From assembly GCA_037833965.1 (NCBI GenBank), contig AP031351.1, forward strand, positions 2,244,501 through 2,308,500: a stretch of 64,000 nucleotides of DNA, in the 5' to 3' direction. The notes beneath the pieces were generated by a model, which searched no databases, was not told where the DNA came from, and was given only the letters and a program-made list of their open reading frames with translations. Positions 26,671 to 36,080 of the stretch are shown here, piece by piece (the stretch's first letter is position 1; each line of letters begins with the position of its first letter). The position numbers and the translations under genes are program-made. Origin of the DNA: Marchantia polymorpha subsp. ruderalis. Taxonomy: Eukaryota; Streptophyta; Marchantiopsida; Marchantiales; Marchantiaceae.

Positions 26671-28090
26671 CCATCCAGAATGCAGATCTCATCACTTCAT
26701 CTCCAGATAAACTGATTAATGACTACGCAAAGAACTCTGAGTTATTGGGAGTATGTGTTGAAGGAAGAATGAACTTCGATTGTAACTTCGATTGACATTG
26801 ATTTCTTTAGCAGATCTGAATGTATGAACAAAAATATCGTGAACTCACTTTTCTCTCCTGCTTTTGGTTTGTTGACAAGTAGCATCTCATCAGCACATCC
26901 CTTCTACCACTTTCTATATTCAAACGTCAAGTCGAGTGTCACCAAAAACAATTTTTGGAAGCACAAGTATTCCAAACATTGAACTTGGTTGTTGGCTTTC
27001 GGCAATTGCTGTATGTTCCGTATCTTGTACAACGTACCCCAGTGGCAGACCTATTGCTCGAGATCCAGTCGAAGTTTTGTCAAATACATCCACTGGTAGT
27101 ATTCACAAAAGCTTGAGACTTTCCTTACATCACGACATTCAGTAATCTTAGATAATCTTTAGGGTTCAATGCAATATCGATCGATTGGTTTCGTTTTCCT
27201 CGACATTTTCATCTTCGAGCTCTACAATGGCTACACCTTGGAGGAATTTAACAGTGGCAAAGCTAGTAGTCTCCAGGTTACTAATGCTCCTGCACTCCAT
27301 GGTAGCTCAAATTTTCGTATACCACCTATCTTAAAAACAACAGACATCAGTGGTATTCTTCCAGTTCATGGAAGCAGGCTGCATAAGAGGTCCTTAACAA
27401 GTTAACACCAATTAAAATCATTCCGGTATAGAGCATAGTTATGGATTAAACCTGCAATTTGACCGTCATATAGAAGGTCCCGTGCAAATGATATATATTC
27501 ATGGTGAAGTTTCAAGTTTCAATGTGTTTCTTGAATGAGTCCAACCTATCAAGCAATCGATCAAAAACTGCAACAATTTAGAGGAAATCTCTAAAGTTGG
27601 CTCTACTGATTGGTTTGATCAATCATGAAATAATTTTAGACTTTCTTGTAAACATCATTCTGAATAAACTTCTAGTGAATATCTGGAACCTCTCTGGAGA
27701 GGAGCGTTGATCTATCCACGTCCTCGTTGCTTTTAGAGGTTCTGGATTCAAGCCATATGTACAGTAGTGTCGTACATCTTAATTGCATATCATTAAATCA
27801 TATCAGGAGATCTTTCCTCATGCTCGAGTTCGAGATCGAGTTGGAACCTTAATTCGATGAGGATGGCTCCAGATGATTAATTGCTACGACACTCGTCGGT
27901 ACACACATGATTCCATCCGTGGTCTCTTAGATTGAGAAGCGTTCTGCATATTCCTAGTTAAGATCAATAGAATTCGGTTCCTGCTGCAACACAGAGATTG
28001 ACGAAGTTGCGGTGAATGAACCAGAACTGGCGGGTCTTCGTCACGAAACAAGTGAGTAGATTGTCATGGCCACAATAGCATACACGTGGA
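26671..28090. other. No gene recognised beyond the duplication end
   Basis: The first bases after the duplication break stay open with a coding-like composition (peptide VESAIQNADLITSSPDKLIN near 26660-26720), and short open frames continue to 27.4 kb. I do not recognise a family. It may be a remnant of whatever gene flanked the breakpoint. Confidence 0.35.
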
Positions 28091-28091
28091 T

Positions 28092-28186
28092 TGCAGCATT
28101 GCTTCTATGATCTTAGGAGCACTGGCCGCCATGGCCCAAAACAAAGTAAAAAGACTTTTAGCTTATAGTTCTATTGGACATGTAGG
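28092..28186 (+). pseudogene. nad2: Fragment of mitochondrial nad2 in nuclear DNA
   Basis: In frame from 28092 the sequence reads [18 protein letters not shown] followed by [14 protein letters not shown]. This is the conserved core of NADH dehydrogenase subunit 2 of plant mitochondria (complex I proton-pumping subunit). The plastid homologue ndhB differs at this site. Only about 30 codons are present with no gene context, so it is a dead nuclear insert of mitochondrial DNA or cDNA. Confidence 0.85.
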
Positions 28187-28215
28187 TATGTATGTATATA
28201 TGGTACTAGAGAGCG

Positions 28216-28245
28216 GTGTGAATCCCACCCATCGATGGGATTCAC
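28216..28245. repeat. 11-bp stem inverted repeat
   Basis: tgtgaatccca, an 8-base loop, then tgggattcaca, shortly after the nad2 fragment. Confidence 0.7.
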
Positions 28246-28419
28246 ATCTGCGCTGACGGTGAGAGTATCATGTCAAAGTAGTCTCTGATATACAGTTTTC
28301 GGAAGTCTAGTTTCCACCTAGAATTACGAAACGATGTTTCGCTTCCACCGAGATGAGAGATCTTCCAGCGGCGAGATTACCACGTAATGCTTCAGGCAGC
28401 GTATTCTCTAACAACATTA

Positions 28420-28625
28420 GCACGTCAAAATGTCTCCATGGATTCCACTCTGATGCCGCTGGGAATGTTCACATCTGCGCTCGGGCAATTGGAGAGGAGG
28501 TGCGAGAGTACCTCTGCGTTGTCTTGCGTGGCAGCCAGTTGGAAAATTGTGTGCCCTGCCATCGAGCATTCGTACTTCAGATAGCGGTCTATCCCGTATC
28601 GGTGATAAACGTGTACCATGTAATG
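28420..28625 (-). pseudogene. Fragment of a second ankyrin-repeat gene
   Basis: Minus-strand translation gives AGHTIFQLAATQDNAEVLSH and LLSNCPSADVNI. This closely matches AGHTVLHVAATQNNAEVLSH and VLSNCPSANVNI of the neighbouring gene (DNA 29925-30065). It starts inside the last codons of that gene's frame and runs beyond its stop. It is a partial paralogous duplication of one ankyrin repeat lying tail-on to the intact gene. Confidence 0.8.
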
Positions 28626-30967
28626 CCCATAATAACAAAGACGTGGATAGGCAGAATCGCTAACTTGATCAGCGTAATAAACATGTTCTGATCTAATGGA
28701 ATATCACGGCGCGGTCTGCACGGCAAACAAAGGAGTTGCCGCGGACACCAGTAAACCAGCCCCAAAAGCAGATTGTGCAGATCATGAAACTGCGTCTCGA
28801 CCCCAGCTTTGAGTACGAGGTAAAGTGCAGAATTCTTGACCACGGAGTCGATAGTCATGATGAGAAGGAGAAGTATATTTACGACGATGATCACGAGGGT
28901 CAGAGAGTCCAGAGTCCAGGTATCAAAGTCCCCCGAGATTAAGCATCCCACTCCTGATACGACACAGAAGACGATGGGAAGTCCAGCGTTCTTGACCATG
29001 GAGTCCAAACTGTGAACGGCCTGGATGAGAACGAGAAGAAGACCCAAAATCACATAGACCATCATCACGGGGGTCCGAGAGTCCGGAGGCAGGTTGGCAA
29101 GGCTCGCCCCGATTAAGGATCCCGCTTTGGTCACGAAACAGAAGAAGACGCAGATGAGGAGCTGGGCATAATCGAGGTCGAAGAAGACGCGCAGAGACGT
29201 GGACGTAGTGTTGATGCCGCCTGTGATGCGCTGCGTGTGCTGCCACGTGGTGATGATCGTGCCCAGGCAGTAAAGGATCGTGTAGATGGAGAAGTAGAAG
29301 GACATGCAATCGTAGACCCAGAAGAAGCGCACGGCCCGGGCATTGGAACCAGTGGCGGCATCGAACGGCGGTTTCAGCAGACTACTAATTGTCATCCCTC
29401 CAATCAGCATGGCCGCGGCCAGCGCGAAAATGACGACCCTCTGAGACCTCTTCTTCAAGCTGTTGACCTCGTTCATAAGCAGCTCGTTCCCCGGCTGGCG
29501 CTCGAGTGTGTCGAGGAACGAGTGCAGGTCGACCGAGCTATTCCCGTAATGCAAGCTGCACGACGATCGAAGCCAGGCCAGATCCAGCGAATTGCAGCCG
29601 GACTCGTTGTAGATGCTTGGCTGGAAGCGGGGATGGTTGCAGAACTGCATGCCGATTCTTCGCAGCGTCCGGGAGCTGCAGCAGCGAATTGCGAGGTGCA
29701 GAGGGGTGTCGGAGACGCAGGTCGCCTTGTAGAAGCGGAACGGTTCGGATTTCTTCCGGCTCCACCAGGTTCGCACTGTCAGTTCCGTCCATGGCGGCAG
29801 CGCGAGGTCGACTCTCGATTTCAGGCGGGCGTTCACGTCCACATCTGGGTGGGACATCAGGACGTCGATTGATTCCGTGGAGTCCGCTCTGATGGCGCAG
29901 TGCAGAGGGGTCATTCCGCTGCCATCGGCTGTGAGGATGTTCACATTTGCGCTCGGGCAGTTGGAGAGGACGTGTGAGAGGACCTCGGCGTTGTTTTGTG
30001 TGGCAGCCACGTGTAAAACCGTGTGACCTGCCACCGGGCATTTGTACTTCTTGTAGCGGTCAAGTTCCTCTTCTGTCGTTGACTTTGGTGAATACGTCCT
30101 CTGCCAGTCCACGTTGGCAACGCGGACGTTGCTTATTCTTTCCCAATCTCCCGGTGATGTGCTTCGGTCAGTTCTTCTTCTTTCTTCCTCTATCTCCCGG
30201 AACTTATTCCGATTCTCCTGCTCGGAAGTCCCAGACTCTTCTTTCGGACGAACGCCGGAGACATTCTGTAAAACAGCGTCGCTCGTGAACAATTCAGTAA
30301 GGCACGATTGCAGCCAGGTCGAATCGTCGATGAGCATTGCGTGAGGACTAAGTGCGCGGCTGACTTGATCAGGCTCCGCATCAATTAATGTCCTGACCAA
30401 GGGTAAACTGCAATCTCCCCTGCGCTGACTTAGCGCCATGAACAAAGGAGTGAGGTTCTGAGAGTTTTCTGGGCAAATGTCGATACCGGGAAATTTACTC
30501 AGTACCTCGACGATCCTCAGGTGCCCTCCTTCAACTGCATAGTGCAAAGCTGTTCTGCCCATCTTTTTATCTCGGGCATTAACATCAGCAGCAGGATTTC
30601 TGCTATACCAGGGAAGCAAGGCTGTGACGATCATTTCATGGCCTCTGTAAGCGGCGATATGCAAGGCCGTGATGCCGTCAGATGTGGCAACTCCGACGTT
30701 CAGATTACCTTTTAGAAGAAGTGCATCCACTACATCTTTCTGCCCCATGGCTGCTGCTTGATGCAGTGGAGTGTGGCCTCCGACGATGGTCGCATTCGCA
30801 CCTGCACTATTCGGAAACTGTGGGTTTGTCTCAGAGTTTATCGCCAGAATCAGGTCACCTTTGCCCAAGCTTCTATGCTCCGGCCGCGATCCCTCGATCG
30901 ACGGATGTGTGGAGCACGTCTGTGGAGCCTCTACATTTTTCCTGAAACATCCCATTAGTCGTCCCAT
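28589..30967 (-). CDS. Ankyrin-repeat multi-pass membrane protein, 792 aa
   Basis: Single exon. The frame is open to 31033 but the first ATG is at 30967 (MGRLMGCF). About seven ankyrin repeats fall within residues about 45-420, recognisable as GHTPLHQAAAMGQKDVV, GITALHIAAYRGHEMIV, GRTALHYAVEGGHLRIV, NLTPLFMALSQRRG, GHTVLHVAATQNNAEVL, GMTPLHCAIRADSTESI and SDTPLHLAIRCCSSRTL. A linker (NELLMNEVNSLKKRSQRVVI) leads to about six to seven hydrophobic segments from residue about 510 to the end (e.g. ALAAAMLIGGMTISSLLKPP). That order is the plant ANK-TM/PGG-type architecture (ACD6/ITN1 relatives), plasma- or endomembrane proteins in defence and stress signalling. The PGG motif itself is weak here (LLKPPFDAATG). 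Intronless structure is unusual for ACD6-like genes. Precise role unknown. Confidence 0.88.
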   Translation of the reverse strand: MGRLMGCFRKNVEAPQTCSTHPSIEGSRPEHRSLGKGDLILAINSETNPQFPNSAGANATIVGGHTPLHQAAAMGQKDVVDALLLKGNLNVGVATSDGITALHIAAYRGHEMIVTALLPWYSRNPAADVNARDKKMGRTALHYAVEGGHLRIVEVLSKFPGIDICPENSQNLTPLFMALSQRRGDCSLPLVRTLIDAEPDQVSRALSPHAMLIDDSTWLQSCLTELFTSDAVLQNVSGVRPKEESGTSEQENRNKFREIEEERRRTDRSTSPGDWERISNVRVANVDWQRTYSPKSTTEEELDRYKKYKCPVAGHTVLHVAATQNNAEVLSHVLSNCPSANVNILTADGSGMTPLHCAIRADSTESIDVLMSHPDVDVNARLKSRVDLALPPWTELTVRTWWSRKKSEPFRFYKATCVSDTPLHLAIRCCSSRTLRRIGMQFCNHPRFQPSIYNESGCNSLDLAWLRSSCSLHYGNSSVDLHSFLDTLERQPGNELLMNEVNSLKKRSQRVVIFALAAAMLIGGMTISSLLKPPFDAATGSNARAVRFFWVYDCMSFYFSIYTILYCLGTIITTWQHTQRITGGINTTSTSLRVFFDLDYAQLLICVFFCFVTKAGSLIGASLANLPPDSRTPVMMVYVILGLLLVLIQAVHSLDSMVKNAGLPIVFCVVSGVGCLISGDFDTWTLDSLTLVIIVVNILLLLIMTIDSVVKNSALYLVLKAGVETQFHDLHNLLLGLVYWCPRQLLCLPCRPRRDIPLDQNMFITLIKLAILPIHVFVIMGITWYTFITDTG

Positions 30968-31062
30968 TTTGTCTGAAATTTGCTTCTCCAGATGCGCAGA
31001 CCAACAACTAGTCTGACCTGCGTTCGAGGTCAACCCAATTTAAGTCATGCGAAGGAAACAGC

Positions 31063-31096
31063 AGGCGATTCTAGTTTTCTAGAACTAGAATCGCCT
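31063..31096. repeat. 14-bp perfect stem hairpin upstream of the ankyrin gene
   Basis: aggcgattctagtt, a 6-base loop (ttctag), then aactagaatcgcct. It lies about 100 bases 5' of the ankyrin start codon, within its likely 5' UTR or promoter. Confidence 0.85.
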
Positions 31097-31210
31097 CGAG
31101 AAATGGCCTCGTATGGATCCGCCCGACAGCAAACGCCGTCAGCCCGGAGAGCATACGGTCGGGGTTGTTCTAGCGAGAAGCCATATTAAGCATCGACGTA
31201 ATCTACTCTG

Positions 31211-31770
31211 AATTGCGAGCACCCACGCACGACCTCGAAAGGTCCGAAAGGTGGTACTCGAAACCCAAAACAACTGCTGCTGCTGCCTGCAAACCACAGG
31301 ACGGTATGCTCGTACGAGGCCCACGATATGAATTGCGAGCACCCACGCACGACCTCGAAAGGTCCGAAAGGTGGTACTCGAAACCCAAAACAACTGCTGC
31401 TGCTGCCTGCAAACCACAGGACGGTATGCTCGTACGAGGCCCACGATATGAATGGCGAGCACCCACGCACGACCTCGAAAGGTCCGAAAGGTGGTACTCG
31501 AAACCCAAAACAACTGCTGCTGCTGCCTGCAAACCACAGGACGGTATGCTCGTACGAGGCCCACGATATGAATTGCGAGCACCCACGCACGACCTCGAAA
31601 GGTCCGAAAGGTGGTACTCGAAACCCAAAACAACTGCTGCTGCTGCCTGCAAACCACAGGACGGTATGCTCGTACGAGGCCCACGATATGAATGGCGAGC
31701 ACCCACGCACGACCTCGAAAGGTCCGAAAGGTGGTACTCGAAACCCAAAACAACTGCTGCTGCTGCCTGC
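31211..31770. repeat. 120-bp tandem array, four full units and one partial
   Basis: Units begin at 31211, 31331, 31451, 31571 and 31691; the last stops after 80 bases. They are essentially identical except for one position near the start: aattgcg in units 1, 2 and 4 and aatggcg in units 3 and 5. Because 120 is a multiple of three and the unit lacks stops in several frames, long frames on both strands run through the array. These are a by-product of the period and no start context or family supports a protein. Confidence 0.95.
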
Positions 31771-31797
31771 GCTTCACGTACATATAGAGAAGAAAAA

Positions 31798-31965
31798 ACG
31801 ACGTATGTACGTCGTCTTTTCTAGGAAGTTTAGTTTCTAGACGCTGAAACTTTCTAGAAAAAGTTTAGTTTCTACCGCTGGCCACCTTAAAAGTGGTAAA
31901 CCCACTTGTACGTCGTTACCTTAAACGTCGTTTTTTTTTCTTGCCTATAAGCCTTATAGGCACGA
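31798..31965. repeat. Cluster of short palindromes
   Basis: acgacgta-tg-tacgtcgt at about 31799-31816, a repeated ctagaaa/tttctag and gtttagtttcta motif pair at 31826-31875, and gcctataag-ccttataggc at about 31944-31963. The density suggests a fold-back type element or nested terminal repeats, but no target duplication could be fixed. Confidence 0.5.
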
Positions 31966-31989
31966 AGATAGGATTATAGGCACGAAATT

Positions 31990-33774
31990 AAGGGCTATCT
32001 TCGTAGCACTCCCCGGGAGAGCTTTCTGCCCGCCCGGGTCCGATGCCAGGCGGTCCCTGGCCCGCAGCCCGACCTCCCGCTTCGACCAGGGAGGGCCGCC
32101 CCGCTCCAGCTCGCCCGATCCCGAGCAATTTCGGCAAAGAAAGATAAGGACATTGGCAGCTCTTTACACGTTGCGAAAGATCAGTTTCAAGTGTAAAATT
32201 TAAAACAGATAGCACGAATGAAGAAATCAACAGCAGCCGATTGGATGTCAATCAAGTAAGTTTGCAGACGTTGTCCATCGGGTTGAAACTTCTTACGACG
32301 AGTATGACTTCGTTATTGTAAGAGTTAGATATAGAGGAGCTTGAGCTACCTGTATGATCATGCTTCACCCATTCTCTATAGGAAAAAAGTCGACGATCAT
32401 TACGTAGTGCTAGCTTTTGTCACCACATGACGTAACAGATGTTCATATATCCCATTCGAGACGAACTTGGGTTTCAAAGAATACACATACAAATCTCTGA
32501 ACTCAAGCATTCATCTTCAATTTCCTCAAGCCAGCACGTCTACCCAAAACCTATTTTTTAAGCAGTTAATACTCTTCTCACACTTAAATTTCATAAACTT
32601 CCTTCACCGGTAGATGATCTTCATGGAGGATTCCAAGAAGCCCACATTTTCCTGATGATTATTCGAACTAGGCTTCCAGTCACTTAGTTTTATGAAGAGA
32701 AATAAGAAGAAAAGAGGACTTTGGAAAAGAAAGGACTTAGTTTTTTTTTTTTTTGGAAGAAGAGGGGAGGCCCCAAACATGCTCACAGTTTTGTGAGGGG
32801 AGTATAAGAGAATACAGAGTACAAGTTCCTGCGGGGAAGGGAGGCCGCCCTCGTCACTAAGGGCTCCTAAAAAATGAGGGAACGCGACCTCTGCCCGCAG
32901 CCCGACCCCCCCTCCTCACCCGGGCCCGCTTGCCGACCCCCTCCCCCCGCATTTTGCCGCAATGCGGGGGGAGGGGGTCGGGCTCCATTCGATTCGCTTC
33001 CCTCCCAGATAACCGTGAAGCGTCATATGTACGTGAAGCGTGAAAGAAAGTTGTTATTGTGGCCCAGTCTTAGGGCCTTCCCACACTACCGGCAGCCGGC
33101 AAGCTCCTGGCTATAAGAAAACCAGGTTTTCGTAGGCCTAAGTTGGCCAGCTGGAGAGAATTCCATAACTTCTACCACACTACTGGTAGTGTCTTTGGAG
33201 TGAAAAGGGAAAAATATCTCTACTAATTGCAACGCAGAGGTGAGAAGTTTTTGGAAGAGTAACCCAGGAAGGCGCGAAAGTACACGTGGAGTCGATATGT
33301 TCCGGAAAAACCGGATTTCCAGGCGGAAGTGCATGGTAGTTTGGAGAAGTCGATTTCTTTGCCATCTAGGATATATCAAATTGCCGCTCACTCCCGTGTG
33401 GTAACGGGTGAAGCTCGGGTGCCAATAACAAGCGAGGATTCGTTGCCGCTGCCAGTCGTGTGGTTTGGCCCTTAATTTGGAGACGAGAAAATCCAAACTG
33501 GTCCAAAACGACAATATAACGCAAATACTTTGCCTCGCAGTTGCACGACCACGGCGTGGTTGTTGTTGTTGTCCCAAGGCTACAGTCGGGAATCGGCAGT
33601 ACGATAAAGCCGACGTTAAATGATTCGTCCGACTTTAATTTAATTTGTCTAGTATTCGCGAAAGCGGTGCGGAGTCCTCTCTATATAGGGCGGATTAAGT
33701 ATGTTCCGTATCACAACAAAATAAGGATAATATATGCAACTTGACATAAATCTCTCGTGTTTTCGGCCGAATTT
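31990..33774. other. Mixed region without a recognised gene
   Basis: GC-rich blocks at 32.0-32.15 and 32.82-33.0 kb flank a normal stretch. A minus-strand open frame (33577-33086, 163 codons) begins GQQQQPRRGRATARQS, is moderately coding-like, and has no family I recognise; its upstream end opens on a (gtt)n run. Nothing else can be supported. Confidence 0.4.
32933..32981. repeat. GC-rich hairpin, 21-bp perfect stems, 7-base loop
   Basis: Left arm 32933-32953 (ccgaccccctccccccgcat+t) and right arm 32961-32981 are exact reverse complements, separated by ttgccgc. It is strongly C-rich on one strand and G-rich on the other. Confidence 0.9.
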
Positions 33775-33895
33775 TAGCGAAATACATTCAATCGTACCAA
33801 TTTGACCAACATCCTAGTCTCTCCTCGCGACCGAAGACTTTGTGTGACTATCACGCGTTCCGAACACAGATATACACCTTTCTCCTCTCTGTCTC
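33775..33895 (-). repeat. Perfect 121-bp inverted repeat, left arm
   Basis: Exact reverse complement of 35767-35887. Read inward it contains the start of transaldolase intron 12 and then the eL37 upstream region. No flanking target duplication is visible outside the arms. Confidence 0.95.
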
Positions 33896-35406
33896 ATTCA
33901 ATTTTAGGGTAATATATTTTCGAGAGATATGGTGTTAATTTTTCTGTGAATAGACTTTTCCCAATATCAACACTAAGAAACACTCTCCATACCTTTGCAA
34001 TGTTCGAAAATGGTCAAACTAATCCTCCAAAAAACTGCATGAGTTGAAGAAATCTATTCTTAATACTTGGAATCGGATTGAACCGAGAATATCGACTTCA
34101 TAATGTTCTCGAAACAAAAAAAAACAAAAGATGTTTGTGTTCTTTCATTATTTAATCTATGTCTTTTTGTTCCCAGGAAAGTTTGAAATGTTCTTGACAT
34201 TTTAGAACTAGTTTCATAATTTCTCGTGTTTTCAAAAGTAAAAGTTACTCACGTAAGCGACGAGACAAAATACTAAAACTTGCCTGGTTGAATCATCAGA
34301 TCAGATGTCATCGAGGTCAACAAAAAAATTTTCAAAAATGATCACCTCAAAGTTTAGTTGGATTTACGTTAGTTTCTCTAGTAAAGTCACCTAAAGTCAC
34401 AGCCAGTCACTTCAAAGTTTTACCCGAGTGACTCAGTTAGATTCTCTAGCAAAAACCACTTTGATAACAAAGACTCTTTTGTTAGAAATACGTAAATTTA
34501 TGAAAACGGAATACAGCAATCGGGTACGAAATTTTATGAAGAAAAAAAAATTTAACGATGTAAAGCTGCAGATTTCTGTTTTATCTGCAATTACAAGAAA
34601 AGTCAATAAAAGCGAGAGTTAGAGTTGTTTGTGAGGGAGAGAAAGTTTCTCGCTGCTGTCCCAATGTAAGAAGAAGAGTCCCGATGAAGAGGCACTTTTG
34701 CACCTCTATCTGTGAGGTGCACAATTGGATGAGAGGTCCACAGGCTACAGCCCATTGAATCTGTTGAGATAAACGATCTACGATAAACGAAGGTTTACCC
34801 TAACGCTAAGAAGCATCGAGACTTCTAATCGAAAATCTCTTTATTAATAAAGGGTACACTAACCCTCACTATGTGGTACTGTAACACCTCCGAGTTCATT
34901 CAATATATTTTACTTTGTGAGTATTTACTGGAATCACTGTTCAGAGAGAGAGAGCATTGTTTCTTTTGTCCTAACATTTTGTTCTCTTTCAATTTTTCTT
35001 CTCGCAACAGAATCCATTCAGACGTCCGGGCACATCCAGGAACCCTGATTGGGAATCTTGACGTTTTTGGGTGTCACAGAATTTTGAGAAAACTCTCGAA
35101 CTTTCCGGTCTCGCCTAACTGAGTTTTCGAGCTTCACGTCCTTTTGAGTAGGATTCTCGTCTTCCCGCGTGCTCCCCTTTTGAAATTTCTTTTAATGCTT
35201 TAAGCCGAATGTAATCGCCCAGTAAAGGCATCTGCTGCTGGGCATTTGCATGTAATGCAGTTGTTGCTGCAATCGTGCTCTCGAGTTTCATATTTGCCGT
35301 ATTTAGAGAGACCTGTGCGTATACTCTCGAAAATTCCAGGTCATAAAATTTGATTCTGCTTCATCGGTATACAGATTTCTCTAAACAAATCTCTAGGTTT
35401 GTAAAG
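33896..35406. other. Interior of the inverted-repeat segment, no gene recognised
   Basis: Moderately AT-rich non-coding sequence between the left arm and eL37. A stretch at about 34878-35081 begins TGTAACACC and ends GGGTGTCACA, which resembles LTR termini, but it is only about 200 bases and no target duplication is evident. Confidence 0.35.
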
Positions 35407-35691
35407 CTAGGCCCCGCCGGCTGCTGGCTTCTTGGGAGCCGCTTCGGTACCTTCTCGGAAGCTGTTCTTGAAGCGGCGGGGCAGGTGGCGGAGGTGGCGC
35501 ATACGCCCGGTTCCGGTAGTCTTTCTACGGATAGCCTTCACACTCCAGTTGTACTTCCTAATGCGGGCGGCAGGGTAGGCACAAGCCGAGCAGCGGCTCT
35601 TCTGAATGTGGAAACTCCTCCGTCCACATCGCCTGCAGAGAGTATGTGTCTTGTTTCGGCGCTTGCCGAAACTTCCTGTTCCCTTACCCAT
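35407..35691 (-). CDS. RPL37: Cytosolic 60S ribosomal protein eL37, 94 aa, intronless
   Basis: Complete frame from ATG at 35691 to TAA-type stop at 35407: [59 protein letters not shown], then [20 protein letters not shown] and a short tail. The four cysteines C19, C22, C34 and C37 of the zinc ribbon are all present. eL37 is a small zinc-binding protein at the base of the large subunit near the 5.8S/25S rRNA. Length is normal for plants. Plant eL37 genes usually have introns, so this looks like a retrocopy. However, about 140 bases of upstream sequence including a ccctaa telo-box-like motif are kept, which leaves promoter-bearing origin possible. Whether it is expressed cannot be told. No frame break is visible. 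Confidence 0.92.
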   Translation of the reverse strand: MGKGTGSFGKRRNKTHTLCRRCGRRSFHIQKSRCSACAYPAARIRKYNWSVKAIRRKTTGTGRMRHLRHLPRRFKNSFREGTEAAPKKPAAGGA

Positions 35692-35766
35692 CTTGCTCCG
35701 AAATCGGAGACAATTCGAAACCCTAAGGAATGTAGCTCAGACGGAGCCCTGCGTGAGCCGGGGTAC

Positions 35767-35887
35767 GAGACAGAGAGGAGAAAGGTGTATATCTGTGTTC
35801 GGAACGCGTGATAGTCACACAAAGTCTTCGGTCGCGAGGAGAGACTAGGATGTTGGTCAAATTGGTACGATTGAATGTATTTCGCTA
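35767..35887 (+). repeat. Perfect 121-bp inverted repeat, right arm
   Basis: Partner of 33775-33895. It overlaps the eL37 upstream region and ends in transaldolase intron sequence, which here continues to about 35914. Confidence 0.95.
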
Positions 35888-35917
35888 GGTAGTTCAATGA
35901 CTTCATCTCAAATCTAG

Positions 35918-36017
35918 ACCCCGGCGGCTGCTGGCTTCTTCGGTACCTTCTCTCAAGCTGTTCTTGAAGCGGCGGGGCAGGTGGCGCATACGCCCGGTTC
36001 CGGTAGTCTTTCTACGC
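35918..36017 (-). pseudogene. 3' fragment of a second eL37 copy
   Basis: Repeats the C-terminal coding end of the adjacent eL37 gene (from accccggcggctgctggc to ggtagtctttctacg) in the same orientation, with two short in-frame deletions relative to it (9 bases each). It starts directly after the transaldolase-intron piece and ends where the AT-rich duplication copy B begins. Confidence 0.88.
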
Positions 36018-36035
36018 AGGGAAAAGTCATATATG

Positions 36036-36080
36036 AGAGAGATGGATATGAGTGTTAAACACTCCTATCCATCTCTCTCA
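36036..36080. repeat. Imperfect inverted repeat at the left edge of copy B
   Basis: gagagatggatatgagtg and cactcctatccatctctc face each other around ttaaa, with one unmatched base. Copy A has only one related arm near 12996-13013. An (at)n microsatellite follows to about 36150. Confidence 0.75.

Noticed and set aside
28092-28186. Plastid ndhB as identity of the fragment
   Set aside because: The peptide around [20 protein letters not shown] fits mitochondrial nad2; ndhB differs at the alanine-rich stretch and the following residues.
31139-31840. Long open frames of 170-214 codons on both strands with 40-residue repeats
   Set aside because: They are produced by the 120-base period of the tandem array. 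Both strands and several frames are open at once, with no start context and no family.
33086-33577. 163-codon minus-strand frame considered as a transposase N-terminus
   Set aside because: No catalytic motif or recognisable domain, the start is at a microsatellite, and terminal repeats are lacking.
34878-35081. Possible LTR of about 200 bases starting TGTAACACC and ending GGGTGTCACA
   Set aside because: Termini look right, but no target duplication, no primer-binding site and no partner were seen, so it is kept only as a note.
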